Below, piece by piece: positions 1-10,850 of a DNA stretch of 27,272 nucleotides. Both the position numbers and the translations under genes were made by a program. The notes under the pieces were generated by a model. The model saw only the letters and a program-made list of their open reading frames with translations, did not search any database and had not been told where the DNA came from. Within the stretch, counting starts at the first letter, position 1. Every line of letters starts with the position of its first letter. The DNA comes from Pseudozyma flocculosa PF-1 (taxonomy: Eukaryota; Basidiomycota; Ustilaginomycetes; Ustilaginales; Ustilaginaceae): assembly GCF_000417875.1 (NCBI RefSeq), contig NW_006920875.1:3059-30330 (forward strand), in the 5' to 3' direction.

Positions 1-3000
1 GGTTCGAGGCGCGCCTGACCTTTTCCGAGATCCAGGCCACAACGCCGCGGCGCACGACGAGCTCGGTGGCCACCGGCGGAGTGCGCGCCAGCCAGACGAG
101 CGTGTCCTCGATGAGAGCCTTGACGATCTCGTCGTCGTCGCCGCCGTCCTTGTTGGACGCAGCGGCAGCGTGCGGCAGTCCGCCGAGGGCGACGCTGTCG
201 TACAGGCTGGTAAGCAGCTCCCAGACGTGCCTGCGCTTCCACACCTTCCACTCGGGCTTGCCGCCGGCGCGCGCCACGTCGCGGAGGAAGCGCAGCATCC
301 AGATGCGCTCCTGGCGGTGCGTCTCGCTCGACGAGTAGAGCATGTTGTACAGCAGCGGCACGTCGGTGCTGTCGAGCGTCGGCCGCTGCAGCAGGAACTT
401 TTGCAGCAGCGGAAAGGTGAAGAGCGACGGGTGTCCGATAGAGCGCAGCGTGTGCGCGACAAACAGCGTCGTCGTCAGCGGCAGCGAGGGCGGCGCCTCC
501 CAGCCGCGCTGGGCGTCGTCGTAGGCGTCCTTGGGGATGCAGCCGCGCAGCAGGTCGAGGGCGAGGAGGACATAGTCGCGCTGCGCAAAGCCAACCTCGG
601 CGACGCTCGCATAGCACTTGCCGAGAAGCTCGAGGCAGCCCTTGCGCATGTCGGGGCACCGCGAAGACAGGCCGCACACGACGACGCCGAGCACATTGGT
701 GCGCAGCACCTGGAGCCACTCGAAGCCGTTGACCTTGCTCTCGGCCAGCGAGCCGGCGAGCAGGGAAAAGAGAAAGACGGGATCGTACCGCGTCGTGGCG
801 TCCGAGTGGCCGGCAGCTTCGTCGCGATCGACGTCGGCGGCGTAGCCGGACCTCGCAGAGCGGCGCAGCGGGATGGCGCGCGGGTACTCGGTGCACGTCG
901 CAAACGCCACCGCCGGATCGAGCGAGAGGAGCGCCTCGAGCACCTTGTTCTGCGACGAGAGGGCGTCGGCCGACATGCCTGCCGCCGGGCTGGCCCAGTG
1001 CCGGGCGAGCGAGAGGAACGAGGAGCCGCACTCCTCCTCAAACAACCGGAAGACGTCGAGTAGGCATCGGTCGGCGAGCGAGACAGTGCCGCCATAGACG
1101 GCTAGCAGCTTGGTCATCAGCGGCAGCGTGGCGAGCTCGATCGGCTGGCGCGAGACGATGGCGTGGATTGCCTGCACAATCGTCAGCCGGTGCTCGTGCT
1201 GCTCGTCTTCGAGGCGGGCCCTGGCCTCGTCGCTGTCGTCGTCGTCGAGGATGGCCGAGGCGGTTTTGTCGGCGGGCTGCAGCCCATCCTCGCTGCCGAC
1301 GACGGGCGCCAACAGCGGCGCGGTGCCGGTCGCGATGGCCTGGAAGTCGCCGTGCGACGTGATCGTGGAGAGGTACCTCGACAGCTGCGGTGTCTTGAGA
1401 GCCGATGCGGTGCGGCAGAGCGACAGGACGAGCTGGATGGGCGCCGAGCTCAGCATCCTGTTGCCCAGGGCGGCTTCGATGACCGGGTCTGCCAGGTGGC
1501 CCTTGACCTTGATGGCATCGGCGAGCCTACCGGTGGACGCGTCCTCGACGAGCGCGGTAAACGTCCTGATGCGCCCGACGAGGTCGATGTGGTCGTTGTC
1601 GTCCTCGGCGAACCGGCGGACGAGGTAGAGGAGGCCCTGGTCGATGGAAGCCTGCACGATGGCCGCGCGCTTATCAGCCGGTCCGGCGTCGGAAGACAGC
1701 ACGGACTGCGTCAGAGCGAGCAAGCCGGGTGTGAATGTGTCCCTCGGCTGCAAGCCCGTCAGCAGCTCAAGAACGGCATCGAGGACCGAGGCGAGGCCCG
1801 TGGCGAGGCCTTTGTGCGAGGCAGCCTGCACGAGCGTGTCCAGGCAGGCGCACAGGGCCATCTCGACGGCGACCGAGTCGGCGCTCAGCGAGACGGGCTG
1901 CTTCTTGGATGCTGCCGGGCGCAGATCCACCAACGCCGCGCACAGCAGCTTTCCGAGCCGGGCGAGGACGCCCTCGGTCCAGTGCTGCGCACCGCGTCCA
2001 TCGTCGACGAGGTGACGCAAGGATGTGCGGATCGTGAAGGCGTGGCTCCTGACCTTGGCCTTGGCGGCGTTGGCGTCGTCGCCGACGACGATACGTGAGA
2101 GGAGTGCGGCGACCAGGTCGACGTTGGAGCCAGAAGCCTCGAGCGCCTTGAGGAGGAGCGCGTCGGTGCCGACGAGAGCGTCGAGCTGGAAGAGCTGCTC
2201 TACGCCGCTGCTGCGGCTCTCATCGTCGTGGTCATCGGCCGGCCAAGAAGTCTTCGCCGATGCTGCCCGGTCGAGGAGGACGAGAATGAGGCTCGCGCTC
2301 CGCTCGTTCTTGTTGCCGACGCGGCCGATGAGGCCGGACAGCATATCGGCCTGACCGGCTAGGCTGCTCTGCGCCGCTCCGGTCGTGTCGAGGCCGGTGC
2401 AGACGTTGAGGGCCTCGAGAGTCAGGGAGACGCTATCGGCGAGGTCGCCACCGTGGCTCTGGGCCTGCAGCGATGCGAGGAGCAGCTTCGTCGCCTGCAG
2501 CAGCGCATCGTCGTCGGCGAAGGGCGCCAGCTTGAGCAGCGCCTGGAGCTGGGATGCGGGGCCAGTGCCGCCGAGAGCGGCGAGCACCACCTCGATGATC
2601 GGCGCGACCAGCCTGCGATGCATCGACGACGTCGGCACCAGCACCTGCGAGACGACGTCGGCGATCTCGACGATCAGAGGCAAGGCGTCGGCGCGGCTGC
2701 CAGACAGGCACGCGAGGAGCGACGACTTGGCAAAGACGAGGCGCTCGAGGTCGGCCGCATCGAGGACGCCCGAGGCGACGACGCGACGAAGGATCGAGGC
2801 GGTCTGATGCAGTTGCGGGTCGGTGCTCTCGACCGAAGACGACGACGCGAGGCGCTCGATGGCCATGGCAGCGGCAAGCTTGGCCTGGACTGGCGAGGTC
2901 CACGCATCGAGCTCGTCCGGGTCGATATCGTCGACGTCCACGAACGGATCGACCTCGTGCTCATCCTCGAGCTGCTGAGCCGCCGGCATGTGCAGCAGCG

Positions 3001-6000
3001 GCAGCCGGCCTAGCTTGGACGAAGGGAAGCTGTCGCCGAGGGCCACGGCGAGGTTCTCCTCTGTGGCGTGCAGCTCCTGCAGGATCTGCGGGGCGCCCGA
3101 ATGGCCGAGTGCGCGGAAGGACAGCGCCTTGCGACACAGGCCCGATACCGCAGCCTGCGAGAGCGGCCGCTGGGCGATGCGGAGGAGTCGCCGGACATCG
3201 GCAGGAGAGGTGGCATCTGTAGTTGCATCGAAACAAAGCGGCGGACAGCGTCAGTCGAAGCTGGCCGTGGTACGGCGGCATGTTGGCAAAGTGGCCCTCG
3301 CACGCGGCGCGGAGGGGGCCATGGGCGCAGGACAGGTCCATACGCAGCAGCGCTCGCTAGCACCACCGCCGGTAGCGCCAGTGTGCATGTGTGCGCTAGC
3401 GACAGAAGCCACGGCAGCAGCGGCATAGGGGACTGCAAGTCCGCTAGCAGCAGCGGAAGCAGCAGCGCCAGCGACGACGAGGTCATCGGTAATGTGCGTG
3501 AAAAGGTTTCTCGTCCGACGCCCTGACGGGCTATCCGAGTAGCGGTTCTGTTATGCTAATGCTTAATCCTTCCAAGTCGTCGCTGGGCTGCGAGGCACTG
3601 CTGCTGCTGCACTGCTGCTGCTGCACTGCTGCTGCTGCACTGCTGCTGCTGCACTGTTGCCGGTACTGCTGCACTGCTGCCACTGCTGCTGCACTGCTGC
3701 CACTGCTGCTACACTGCTGCCACTGCTGCTGCACTGTTGCTGCCGCCGCCGCTGCTGCTGCTGATCCGGCGCGCTGTTGGAAGATTCACGGTGCGAAAGC
3801 GGTACTCACCTTCAAAGGGATCCTCGCCATCGACATCCATGCCGGCCGACGACGTTCCTTGTGGCGCGACGCGCAGCGCCGCGATCGAGGCACGCAGGGT
3901 CTTGCAGAGGTATTCGCTGGCCGGCGTGAGGGACGCGGCATTAGCCTCGACGGCCTCGACGATCTGGTCGACCACGCGCTCGAGGGCGACGAGCGAGCGG
4001 CCGGCACCGACGAGGTTGGGGAGCAGGCGGTTGAAGAAGGACAGAAGCGCCTCGACGGTGCCGGCCTGCGCAAAGAGGCCCTTGCGCGCGCGGATGGCAA
4101 ACTGCTCCAGCATCGTCATCAGCAGCGGCGAGGCCACCAGGTCGTCGCTGCGCTGCTCGTCGCCGCGGGCATCGTGCGCCTCGCGCAGCAGCTGCCGTGC
4201 CGCCTCGATGTACCGGTACGGCGTCTTCATGCAGCGCTGGGCGCACTCGTCGAGCAGGCCCAGCACAAACGTCTGATCGTCGCTCAGCGACTCGACGGGG
4301 CCCAAAATGGCACTGCCCTCGCCCTCGCCGGCACCTGCCGCATCGTCGTCCTCGTCGTCCGAGGCCGATGCGGCAATGACGGCCGTGTTGGCGTCGGTGC
4401 GGGGCAGGCTCTCGAGCCACGCGGCCAGCTCGCGCTGGTCGTGCTCAAAGAGGGTCGACGGCGCGACGAGGCGGTCAAAGAGCTCCTCGCACGACGCCTT
4501 GACCTGGTCGAGCGGCGTGGTGGTGTACACGCTGAGCAGGAGCCCGAGGTAGCTCCTGGCGGGACCCTTGGATCCGCCGGCCCCCGAGACGGTGGCCTTG
4601 GCGCTCCAGTCGAACGAGAGCTCGGTAGAGAGTGCAACGATGCGGAGCGCGTGGACCTGGCAGAGGGCCTGCAGGTTGAGCTTGACCGGCTCACCGTCCT
4701 CGTCGAGCGTCGCCCGCCGCAGCGGCGCCATGAACGAGTTGGTGAGCAGCTTGCCGACGTCGAAGCGCGAGTCGAGCGCCGAGCTGGGCACGGCGAGGTA
4801 GTAGAGCCACAGCAGGCGCAGCGAAACCTCGATGAGCAGAACGTTGCTGCTGGCGCTCGACGGAGGGCTCGTCGCTGCAGCGGCGTCGGCGTCGCCCATC
4901 TCCTGATCTGGGCTTGTCCCGTCCGATGCGGCGGCGACAACATCGCCATCCTTGGTGGCGGACGCGCCTGTCGCTGTCGTGGAGCCGGACGGGTCGGACC
5001 CGGTGAGGTCCTGCATGAGCTGGACGACGATCGAGATCTCGGGCAAGCGCTTCCGCGCCTCGATCTCGACGGTACGAGCCCTCGTCCGCCACGGCCCGTT
5101 GTCGGCCTCGTCGAGCTGCAGCGCGGCATCGTCGCACGTGCGCCGGAAGCGAGAGAGGCGCTCGAGGCAGCGGCAGAGGATCGAGGCGGTCGTATGGCGC
5201 ACCAGCCGGTCCGGGTTGTGCAGGCCGCGGGTGAAGAGCTGGCGCGAGAGGGGCGACGGCAGGATGTTGGAGAGGATCGTCGACAGCGGCGGCGGCTGCG
5301 GAGAGTACGACGAGAGGAACGTCGGAGATGCGGATGCGGATGCGACCTTGGCCTTGGCGGTGCCCTCGGCTATCCTCTGCAGCCTGGCGTTGCGGAAGGA
5401 CGGCAATTCGAGCGACAGGACGCGGCCGACGTAGGCAGCGTTGCAGAGCCAGCGCGAGCTGGTCCGCGGCTCGAGGGTGAGGCCGCCGCACGCCGTCTCG
5501 AGGTAGGGCCCCACCAGCTCCGGGCACGCGCGCAGGATGCCGAGCGCCAGCTCCTGCTGCAGCAGGTCCTCGGTCACCGATAGCCGCGGCAGCACGCCCG
5601 ACAGGGCCTTGTTGTAGATGTGGCGGCTGAAAGCCTTGCGGCTCCGGCTGCCGCCGATGCGCGCCACGACGCCGGCCTCGTCGTCCTCGTCTGCCTCGTC
5701 TCCGGCCTTTGCCAGCTCGTCGTCGGCCGCCGCGAGAACGCCGTCGTGGTCGTTGGCGGCGCCGCCCGCGCCTCCGCTGGCGCTGGCGAGCCTGGGATAC
5801 CAACCGCGATCCGGGTAGCAGACGCCGAAGCCGGCGTGGGTCGAGATGCTGAGGAGGAAGTGGTGGGCGAGCTCGGCGACCGAGGATCCGCGGACGCGCG
5901 CGCCGTCCTCGTCGACCAGCAGGCGTTCCTCGTCGCGCTCGTAGAGCTTGATGATGCAGGCGCACGCCCACTCGTTGAGAAGGCCGGCCTTGCGGGCGCG

Positions 6001-7077
6001 GGGCACCTTGACGTCGCAGACGAGGTCCTCGTGGAGCGAGACGAGGACGTGGTGGACCACGTCGGGCGGGTCGGCGACGAGGCCCTTGAGCACCTGCGGC
6101 AGGTGGTCGCGGCCGAGGTCGAGCAGCTGCACCTTGAGCGACGACGAGTAGGTCTGGGAGAGGAACGCGAGCAGGAAGAGGATGTAGAGGGTGCGGATGT
6201 CGGGCCGCTGGAGCGAGACGACGCCGTGCTGGTCGCCCGACGGATCGGCGACGGGCGGGCGGGCCCGCGACTTGCCCTTGTCGTGCTTCTTGTCGGCCTT
6301 GTCGCCGGCATTGGCGTGGTCGATGGCACGCCTCCTGCGGCGGTTGAGGAGGCGCGGGAGGCTCTTGAGGGCCCAGTTGAAGCGGTCAAAGACGCGCGAG
6401 GCGAAACGGCCGCGGCCGAAGCTGGCCATTTCGCGGAGGAGGACGAGGCTGGCGAGGACGGCGACGTCGTTGTTGACGTGGCTCTGGTCGCGCGCCTTGC
6501 CGTGTCCCGCCGCTGCGCCCGACGAGGTGCTGTTGGAGATGTAGTTTTGCAGCAGGTCGAACCACGGCTCGTTGGGCGAGAGGAGGCGGGCGATGATGGC
6601 CTCGCCGAGCGCCTGGGTGGGGAAATGGGCCGAGAGGAGGGGGAGGAAGTGGGCGAGGACAAAGATGGGCAGCGGCAGAAGCGGGCCTAGGGACTGCTTT
6701 TCGGCGAGATCCCATGCGGCAAAGATGGACCTTGCGGCTGCGGCTGCGGCCGACGAGGGTTGGCTGGATGGCCCGCTGCTCTCCAAGGCCTGCGCAGCTG
6801 CTACGTCTGCGTGGTCCTGGCAGAGCTGGCAGTACTCCTGTACGATCTTGATCCTCGCATCGGTCGGGGGTATCGAGGTCGGATTGGCCTGTTCGCTCCA
6901 GGTGAGGTTTGTCTGGAGGCGGAGCTGGTGGAGCGCCTGCCTGAGCGAGTCGGCCGAGGTGGTGTCGAGGGCCTTGTGGATGGCTGCGCCGGTGAAAAAA
7001 GGCGCGCGGGATGCGGCGCTGCTGGTCTGTGGCCGCTTCGAGGACGATGGCGCCGCCGATGTTGGTTCGTCGCCTGT

Positions 7078-7122
<45 letters not shown>

Positions 7123-7239
7123 TGCCGCGGTCGTCGATGGCCCTGCCTCTGGTTGAAGGGGGGATGGTGCGGCGGCGGGTTCAGTGGTGGTGGCCGCGTG
7201 CGATTGGGGAGCGCCCCTCTTCCTCTTCTGTGCTGCCAT
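1..7239 (-). CDS. URB1: URB1/NPA1 nucleolar 60S ribosome-biogenesis protein (3' end outside window)
   Basis: Very large HEAT-type scaffold of early pre-60S particles in the nucleolus, needed in yeast (Urb1/Npa1) for 25S and 5.8S rRNA maturation. Exon 1 is 7239-3810 and exon 2 is 3216 to beyond 1. The intron 3809-3217 has a GTGAGT donor, a CTGAC branch point near 3250-3254 and a CTACAG acceptor, and joins in phase 1 to give EDPFED-ATSPADV. About 2,215 residues are visible and exon 2 is open to the left edge. The Npa1 domain lies at about 230-484 and includes VVHHVLVSLHEDLV and the hallmark GVCYPDRGWYPR. Near the left edge (about 250-450) is the NopRA1-type C-terminal domain, with HPSLFTFPLLQKFLLQRP and LYNMLYSSSETHRQERIWML. 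The start chosen gives MAAQKRKRG, a basic nuclear-type N-terminus; the frame is open further upstream to 7683, but that part is Pro/Ser/Lys-rich and looks like 5' leader. A poly-Thr run covers residues 41-55. Assignment is strong; the missing C-terminus lies off the window. Confidence 0.93.
3217..3809 (-). other. URB1 intron 1 (593 nt), repeat-filled
   Basis: The donor GTGAGT is at 3809-3804, the acceptor CAG ends at 3217, and a CTGAC branch-point candidate sits about 33 nt from the acceptor. The intron is several times longer than the others in the window (91-167 nt), and much of the extra length is a CTG/CAG-type minisatellite. Retention would end the protein at an in-frame stop at 3709. 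I cannot exclude a small cassette exon inside it. Confidence 0.8.
3596..3773. repeat. Nested CTG-rich minisatellite in the URB1 intron
   Basis: Four perfect copies of the 14-mer CACTGCTGCTGCTG lie at 3596-3609, 3610-3623, 3624-3637 and 3638-3651. After a diverged stretch come three copies of a 20-bp unit (3672-3691, 3692-3711, 3712-3731) made of CACTGCTGC plus CACTGCTGCTG, differing by one base. Imperfect CTG/CCG triplets follow to about 3773. On the transcribed minus strand this reads as CAG-rich RNA. Confidence 0.93.
7086..7121. repeat. (GTC)n triplet repeat coding poly-Thr in URB1
   Basis: A run of GTC triplets on the plus strand, interrupted by one GCC, is read as ACG (Thr) on the minus strand in the disordered URB1 N-terminus. 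Confidence 0.9.
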
Positions 7240-8063
7240 GGTTGCCGACGATGTCACGCCCGCGCCTTGGATGGACGGCAGCGGCAGGGACAGAAAGCGA
7301 GGGGGGGCGTGGATAGGGCTGGTGGTGGTGGCTGTGCTGGAAGCTGGGAAAGACGACAGCAGAGGCGAGCTGAGGCGAGCTGAGGCCCGCCAGAGGCGCG
7401 CGGAGAGCGAGCTGCCAGGAAGGCACCGCTGCGCTTTTTTCCCTTTTCTTCCTGGATTTTTTGGATTTTTGGACGGCGGCTTTTTTTTTTTTGGAGGGCG
7501 CCGGCGTGCGTGGCACCTGCGGCAGCGGGGGTTTGAGTTCGGATCCGTGCCGGTGCGCGTCGCTCGTTGGGGACCCTCCTCTGGCTTCTGCTCGACCTCA
7601 GCAGACCTCTCTCTGACTGCACACTGCCGCCCCCTGGGCTCTCTGCTGGACTGCCATTTCGACGCCGCTGCGGTCACGGCCATGTTGCAGTCGGCGCAAT
7701 CAACAAGGCGTGTCGATCGTCAGCCTCGCGCTTGCCCCACTGACCCGTCCGCGTCGCTGCTCGTCCTGGTCCACCGTCTTCGCTCGCGCGTTCTTCCTCC
7801 ACCCTCGGTCTCATCCATGTCACTGGCCATCAAAACGGCGCTGTCTGTGGCCAGATCTGACCCGCACAATACACGATGCACGCCCCGCCAGGCTTTCGTC
7901 AAAGAGGCGCATCGCGGACCTCGGTCCGACGCGGCGACAGGTGGCCTTGGTCGGTCCGGTAGAGGGAGACGGCCGAGAAGGCCAGGTCATGGGTGCAGAG
8001 TGACGAGTGACCCAGGAGGCCTTCGTGCTGGCCCCATCGCATCGCGACGACGCAAGCGAGATG
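7240..8063 (-). promoter_or_regulatory. URB1 upstream region with poly(dA:dT) tracts
   Basis: This 824-bp gap separates the URB1 start from the end of the phosphatase gene on the same strand. It holds a 12-T run at 7481-7492, a 6-T run at 7435-7440 and further T-rich stretches between, in otherwise very GC-rich DNA. Poly(dA:dT) tracts commonly keep fungal promoters nucleosome-poor, so I infer the core URB1 promoter lies here, about 200-260 bp upstream of the start. A 10-bp tandem, GAGGCGAGCT, occurs twice at about 7362-7381. No convincing gene was found inside. Confidence 0.5.
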
Positions 8064-9506
8064 CTACGACGACGATGCCGCCGCCGCCGCCGAAGACGAC
8101 CTCTTTGCGTTGATCCTGGCGGCGTAGACGGGCGAGAGGTCAAACACCTCGATAAACTCGGTATCGGCGATGCGTGAGCCGGCGAAGCGCGCATACTCTT
8201 CAAAGATGGACGTGTGCGACCAGCCCTGCAGGCGTCGCAGCAGGCCCGCCATGCACCCGACGCGGTACTTGCCCTTGTTGCAGTGGATCAGCATCGGCAA
8301 GTTGCGCGGATCCAGAATCGTCAGTAGCGCCGAGGTCACCATGGTCGAATCCACTGCGAGGCGCCATGAGGGCGAGAGAGAGGGACGGTCAAAGAGGAAG
8401 GATGAAAAGGTGAGATGGTATCGACGGTGACATAGAGGCCTCGGGGGGAGGGGAACAACCTACTCTCGGCCAGCGGCTCCTTGTTGAGGTCGAGGCGGAA
8501 GTGAAAGATTCTGATACCCTGACTCTGGGCCCACGTCGTCATGTTGGTGCGATACTCTTCGTTGGCAAGGTACCTGCTCGGCAAGACCATGTTTGCGTGC
8601 GTCAGTACGAGGTTCAGCATCTCTAGGCCCGCTCGCTCGCTCGCTCGCCTTCCCACCACCTTTTTGAAAGGTCGATCTCCGAGCTGGGACAGTCGGGGGT
8701 ACGCACATGACGCTCTTGAGGTTCAAGCGCTTGAGGAAACCAAAGTTGCGCTCGTTTGGATGCCCGCTTCGGTAGACGCCCGGCGAGATCATGTCAAAGT
8801 TGAGCGGCGGCACGACGGTCAGGTTCGACTGGAAATGGTTGTGCAGCGGGGGCGTCGCGGCTTGCGTCGCTGCACGTGCCGTCGTCGTCGTCGTCGCTGT
8901 CGTCGTCGCCGTCGATATGTTGGGACGTGCTGCCGTCGGAGTGGTCGGTGGTTGTGTCGTCGTTTGCTCGCCGACTTTCGGCGCAGTTCCTGTCGCTGTC
9001 GTCGATGCGAGCGTCGCGCCCATCGCGCCCGGTGGCGCAACGGGTGCGCCCGCCGCTGCTGTTGTCGGCGCTGCAGCTTGAGGCGGTGCATCCGGTAGAG
9101 AGGCGCCTACACCGCCGCCACTGCCACCGCCACCCGAAGGACCGAAGAGCGGCGCAGTCATGGCCGCCGTCGATGCGAGTGTAGAGTCGGCCGCCGTCGT
9201 CGTCGCCGTCGTATCCTCGGTCTCGGCTCCGGCCTCTTCTGAGCGTCCGACTACGTCGCTCGTCGTCGTCGTCGTCGTCGTCGTCGCCTCTGCTGGCGGC
9301 CTTGCAGGAGGGACCCCGTCCTCTCGGCCCTTGTCGTCGCGCAGCCAGGTCCTGCATTTGCGAGGCGTCGCATCGCGGCAGCACATCGAGGGCAATGGAT
9401 TGGCATCAGTACCGAGTCGGGTGCTTCCTGCGGGACCGTAGCAGACGTCCGGGACCGTGTCGCGGTTTGCTACATCGATTACCGTTGGGATTCGCAGCGG
9501 AGCCAT
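8064..9506 (-). CDS. Siw14/Oca-type atypical tyrosine phosphatase family protein
   Basis: Member of the fungal/plant PFA-DSP family (Y_phosphatase2), whose yeast member Siw14 cleaves the 5-beta phosphate of inositol pyrophosphates. Exons are 9506-8707, 8573-8464 and 8353-8064; introns are 8706-8574 (GTGCGT...CAG, CTGAC branch at 8601-8605) and 8463-8354 (GTAGGT...CAG). Phases match and give 399 residues. The conserved domain starts at about residue 229 (PPLNFDMISPGVYRSGHP, then NFGFLKRLNLKSVM). The P-loop HCNKGKYRVG has Cys328 and Arg334, and LQGWSHTSIFEEYARFA follows as in the family. Residue 335 is Val where most cysteine phosphatases have Ser or Thr. Residues 1-228 are low-complexity, with poly-Thr and Ala/Pro/Gly. 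The start is uncertain because the domain begins so late and downstream ATGs exist. Siw14 versus Oca1/Oca2 orthology cannot be settled by eye. Confidence 0.85.
8878..9286. repeat. Clustered GTC/CGT triplet runs in the phosphatase N-terminal coding region
   Basis: Triplet runs lie at about 8878-8912 and 9261-9286, with shorter ones near 9196-9215. On the minus strand they read mostly as ACG/ACA (Thr) in the disordered N-terminus. Confidence 0.8.
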
Positions 9507-9709
9507 CGTCGTCGCCCGTCCTCCACGCTACTCGTATGGTACATTTTCGGTCGTTCCGTCTGCGATCAGAGAGATGGCCGACATCGTCCAGCCCAGCGCC
9601 CAGCGCCATTCGCCCTGGCCCTCTTCCTCGTCGCGTGCCGTCCTCCAAGTCTTGTTCCTGGCGGATCCTCCCGTTGTGCGGCCGTTGGCTGCGGGGGGCT
9701 GAACGAGAC
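9507..9709 (-). promoter_or_regulatory. Short spacer between phosphatase start and prefoldin end
   Basis: These 203 bp separate two same-strand genes, so the phosphatase promoter and the prefoldin 3' end must share them or overlap the neighbours. I recognise no specific element. Confidence 0.3.
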
Positions 9710-10850
9710 TCACGAGGCCTTTGCCGCGGCACCGCTGCCGCTGATGCCTTGCTGCTCGAGCTGCTCGCGCCGCTCCCTTCGTCGCTTGACGTCCCAGTTG
9801 TGGACGCGGGCCGTGTTGACCTCCATGATGGTGATTTGCTCGCGCAGGAAGTCGAGGTCCTCTTTTGCGGCCACGAGGCTCGTCTCTGCGCTCTTGAGCT
9901 TGGTGGTGAGGAGCTCGATGGCCTCGTCGAGCGGGTAGGAGAGCATGACATTGGCCTGACGGGTGCAGGCGGACAGAGGTTCGGCCAGGGTGGAGCCGAG
10001 CAGGGCATCTCGACTCAGCGAACAAGGCAACGGGGGACAAGCACAGGGAAGGAGAGCGGGCGCCACGTACTCCGAGCCAGAGGTGGACCTTGTCGGTCTG
10101 TTCGAGTTCTGCTTTTGCGTAGAGGGTCTCGTTGAGCTCAAAGGTCGTCTTGATCGGGTCGGGGTTGTCCTGCGGCGGTCAAGAAGGAGCGCGGTGGAAG
10201 GGCAAAGAGAGGAAGGAGTGTCAGCGTGGACAGATGGAAGGAGAAGACCCGGGGGCAGTGACGCGCGCCGATCCGTGTCGAGGATGCTAACCCTGCTCTG
10301 CTTGAGGAACTCGACCATCTGGAGGGTTTTCCTGATGTCGGGGATCTTGTCTTCGAGGCCGCCCCTCCTCTGTGCCGTGTTCATCTCCATGAACTTGTAT
10401 TTGCTGAGCGCGAGGGAGGGGTGGGATAGCGTGCAAGCGGAGGGATGGGAGATGGATTGAGCGACGTACGGCCATGGGCCAGGCGAAAGGGGGGGGGGGG
10501 GGGGGGGGGGGCGTGGGGCGTGGCGNNNNNNNNNNNNNNNNNNNNGGGGGGGGCTTGGGCTGCGACTCACGACATGGTCTCCTGGAACTTGCGCAGGGTG
10601 GGCTCGACGTCCTCATCTGGCCCGCCGAGGTGTTCCTGGACATTTGTCTGCGCAGCGACGAGGGCGGGGAGGGTACGAGGCGTGCACGAGGCCAGATGGA
10701 ACGAGTGGTGAGCGAGCGGCGTGCCAAGCGGACGGGGGTCGGTTGCCGACTTACGATAAAGGGGGCGTGGGGGATGCCGCGAGGGTTGATCTGGACCTGC
10801 TGCTGCTGTGATGTGGAAGCAGCGGACGCTGCTGTAGACGAGGCGGACAT
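9710..10850 (-). CDS. PAC10: Prefoldin subunit 3 (VBP1/PAC10-type)
   Basis: Alpha-type subunit of the cytosolic hexameric prefoldin chaperone, which hands unfolded actin and tubulin to the CCT chaperonin. Exons are 10850-10755, 10647-10571, 10403-10292, 10169-10071 and 9955-9710. Donors are GTAAGT, GTGAGT, GTTAGC and GTACGT, acceptors are all CAG, and phases agree throughout, giving 209 residues, close to the usual size of about 200. Family hallmarks in order: NPRGIPHAPFI; KYKFMEMNTAQRRGGLEDKIPDI; DNPDPIKTTFELNETLYAKA; TDKVHLWLGANVMLSYPLDEA across the last junction; and EDLDFLREQITIMEVNTARV then HNWDVKRR. N- and C-terminal helices flank the central beta hairpins as coiled coils. The first 20 residues are Ser/Ala/Gln-rich. 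Intron 2 (10570-10404) contains an N-gap, so its real length is unknown, but the exon boundaries are intact. Confidence 0.95.
10489..10553. other. G-homopolymer and 20-N assembly gap inside prefoldin intron 2
   Basis: A run of 23 G (10489-10511) is followed by a GC-rich stretch, N at 10526-10545, then 8 G at 10546-10553. The round 20-N size suggests a placeholder rather than a measured gap. The G-runs probably caused the assembly break. Confidence 0.95.

Noticed and set aside
170..2098. Long plus-strand open frames (170-1063, 1163-2098) opposite URB1
   Set aside because: They use exactly the same triplets as URB1 exon 2 read backwards. The minus-strand reading matches the URB1 C-terminal domain; the plus reading is Arg/Ala/Gln-rich without recognisable domains.
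3531..3734. Small Gln/Ser-rich open frame on the minus strand inside the URB1 intron
   Set aside because: It is a direct translation of the CAG-type minisatellite and has no other support.
3553..6690. Plus-strand open frames of 676 and 356 codons opposite URB1 exon 1
   Set aside because: They are antisense shadows of URB1 with skewed composition. The first also begins inside the CTG minisatellite.
7809..7816. CTCATC, reverse of the yeast PAC-type GATGAG core, upstream of URB1
   Set aside because: One short match about 570 bp from the start is not enough to call a ribosome-biogenesis element.
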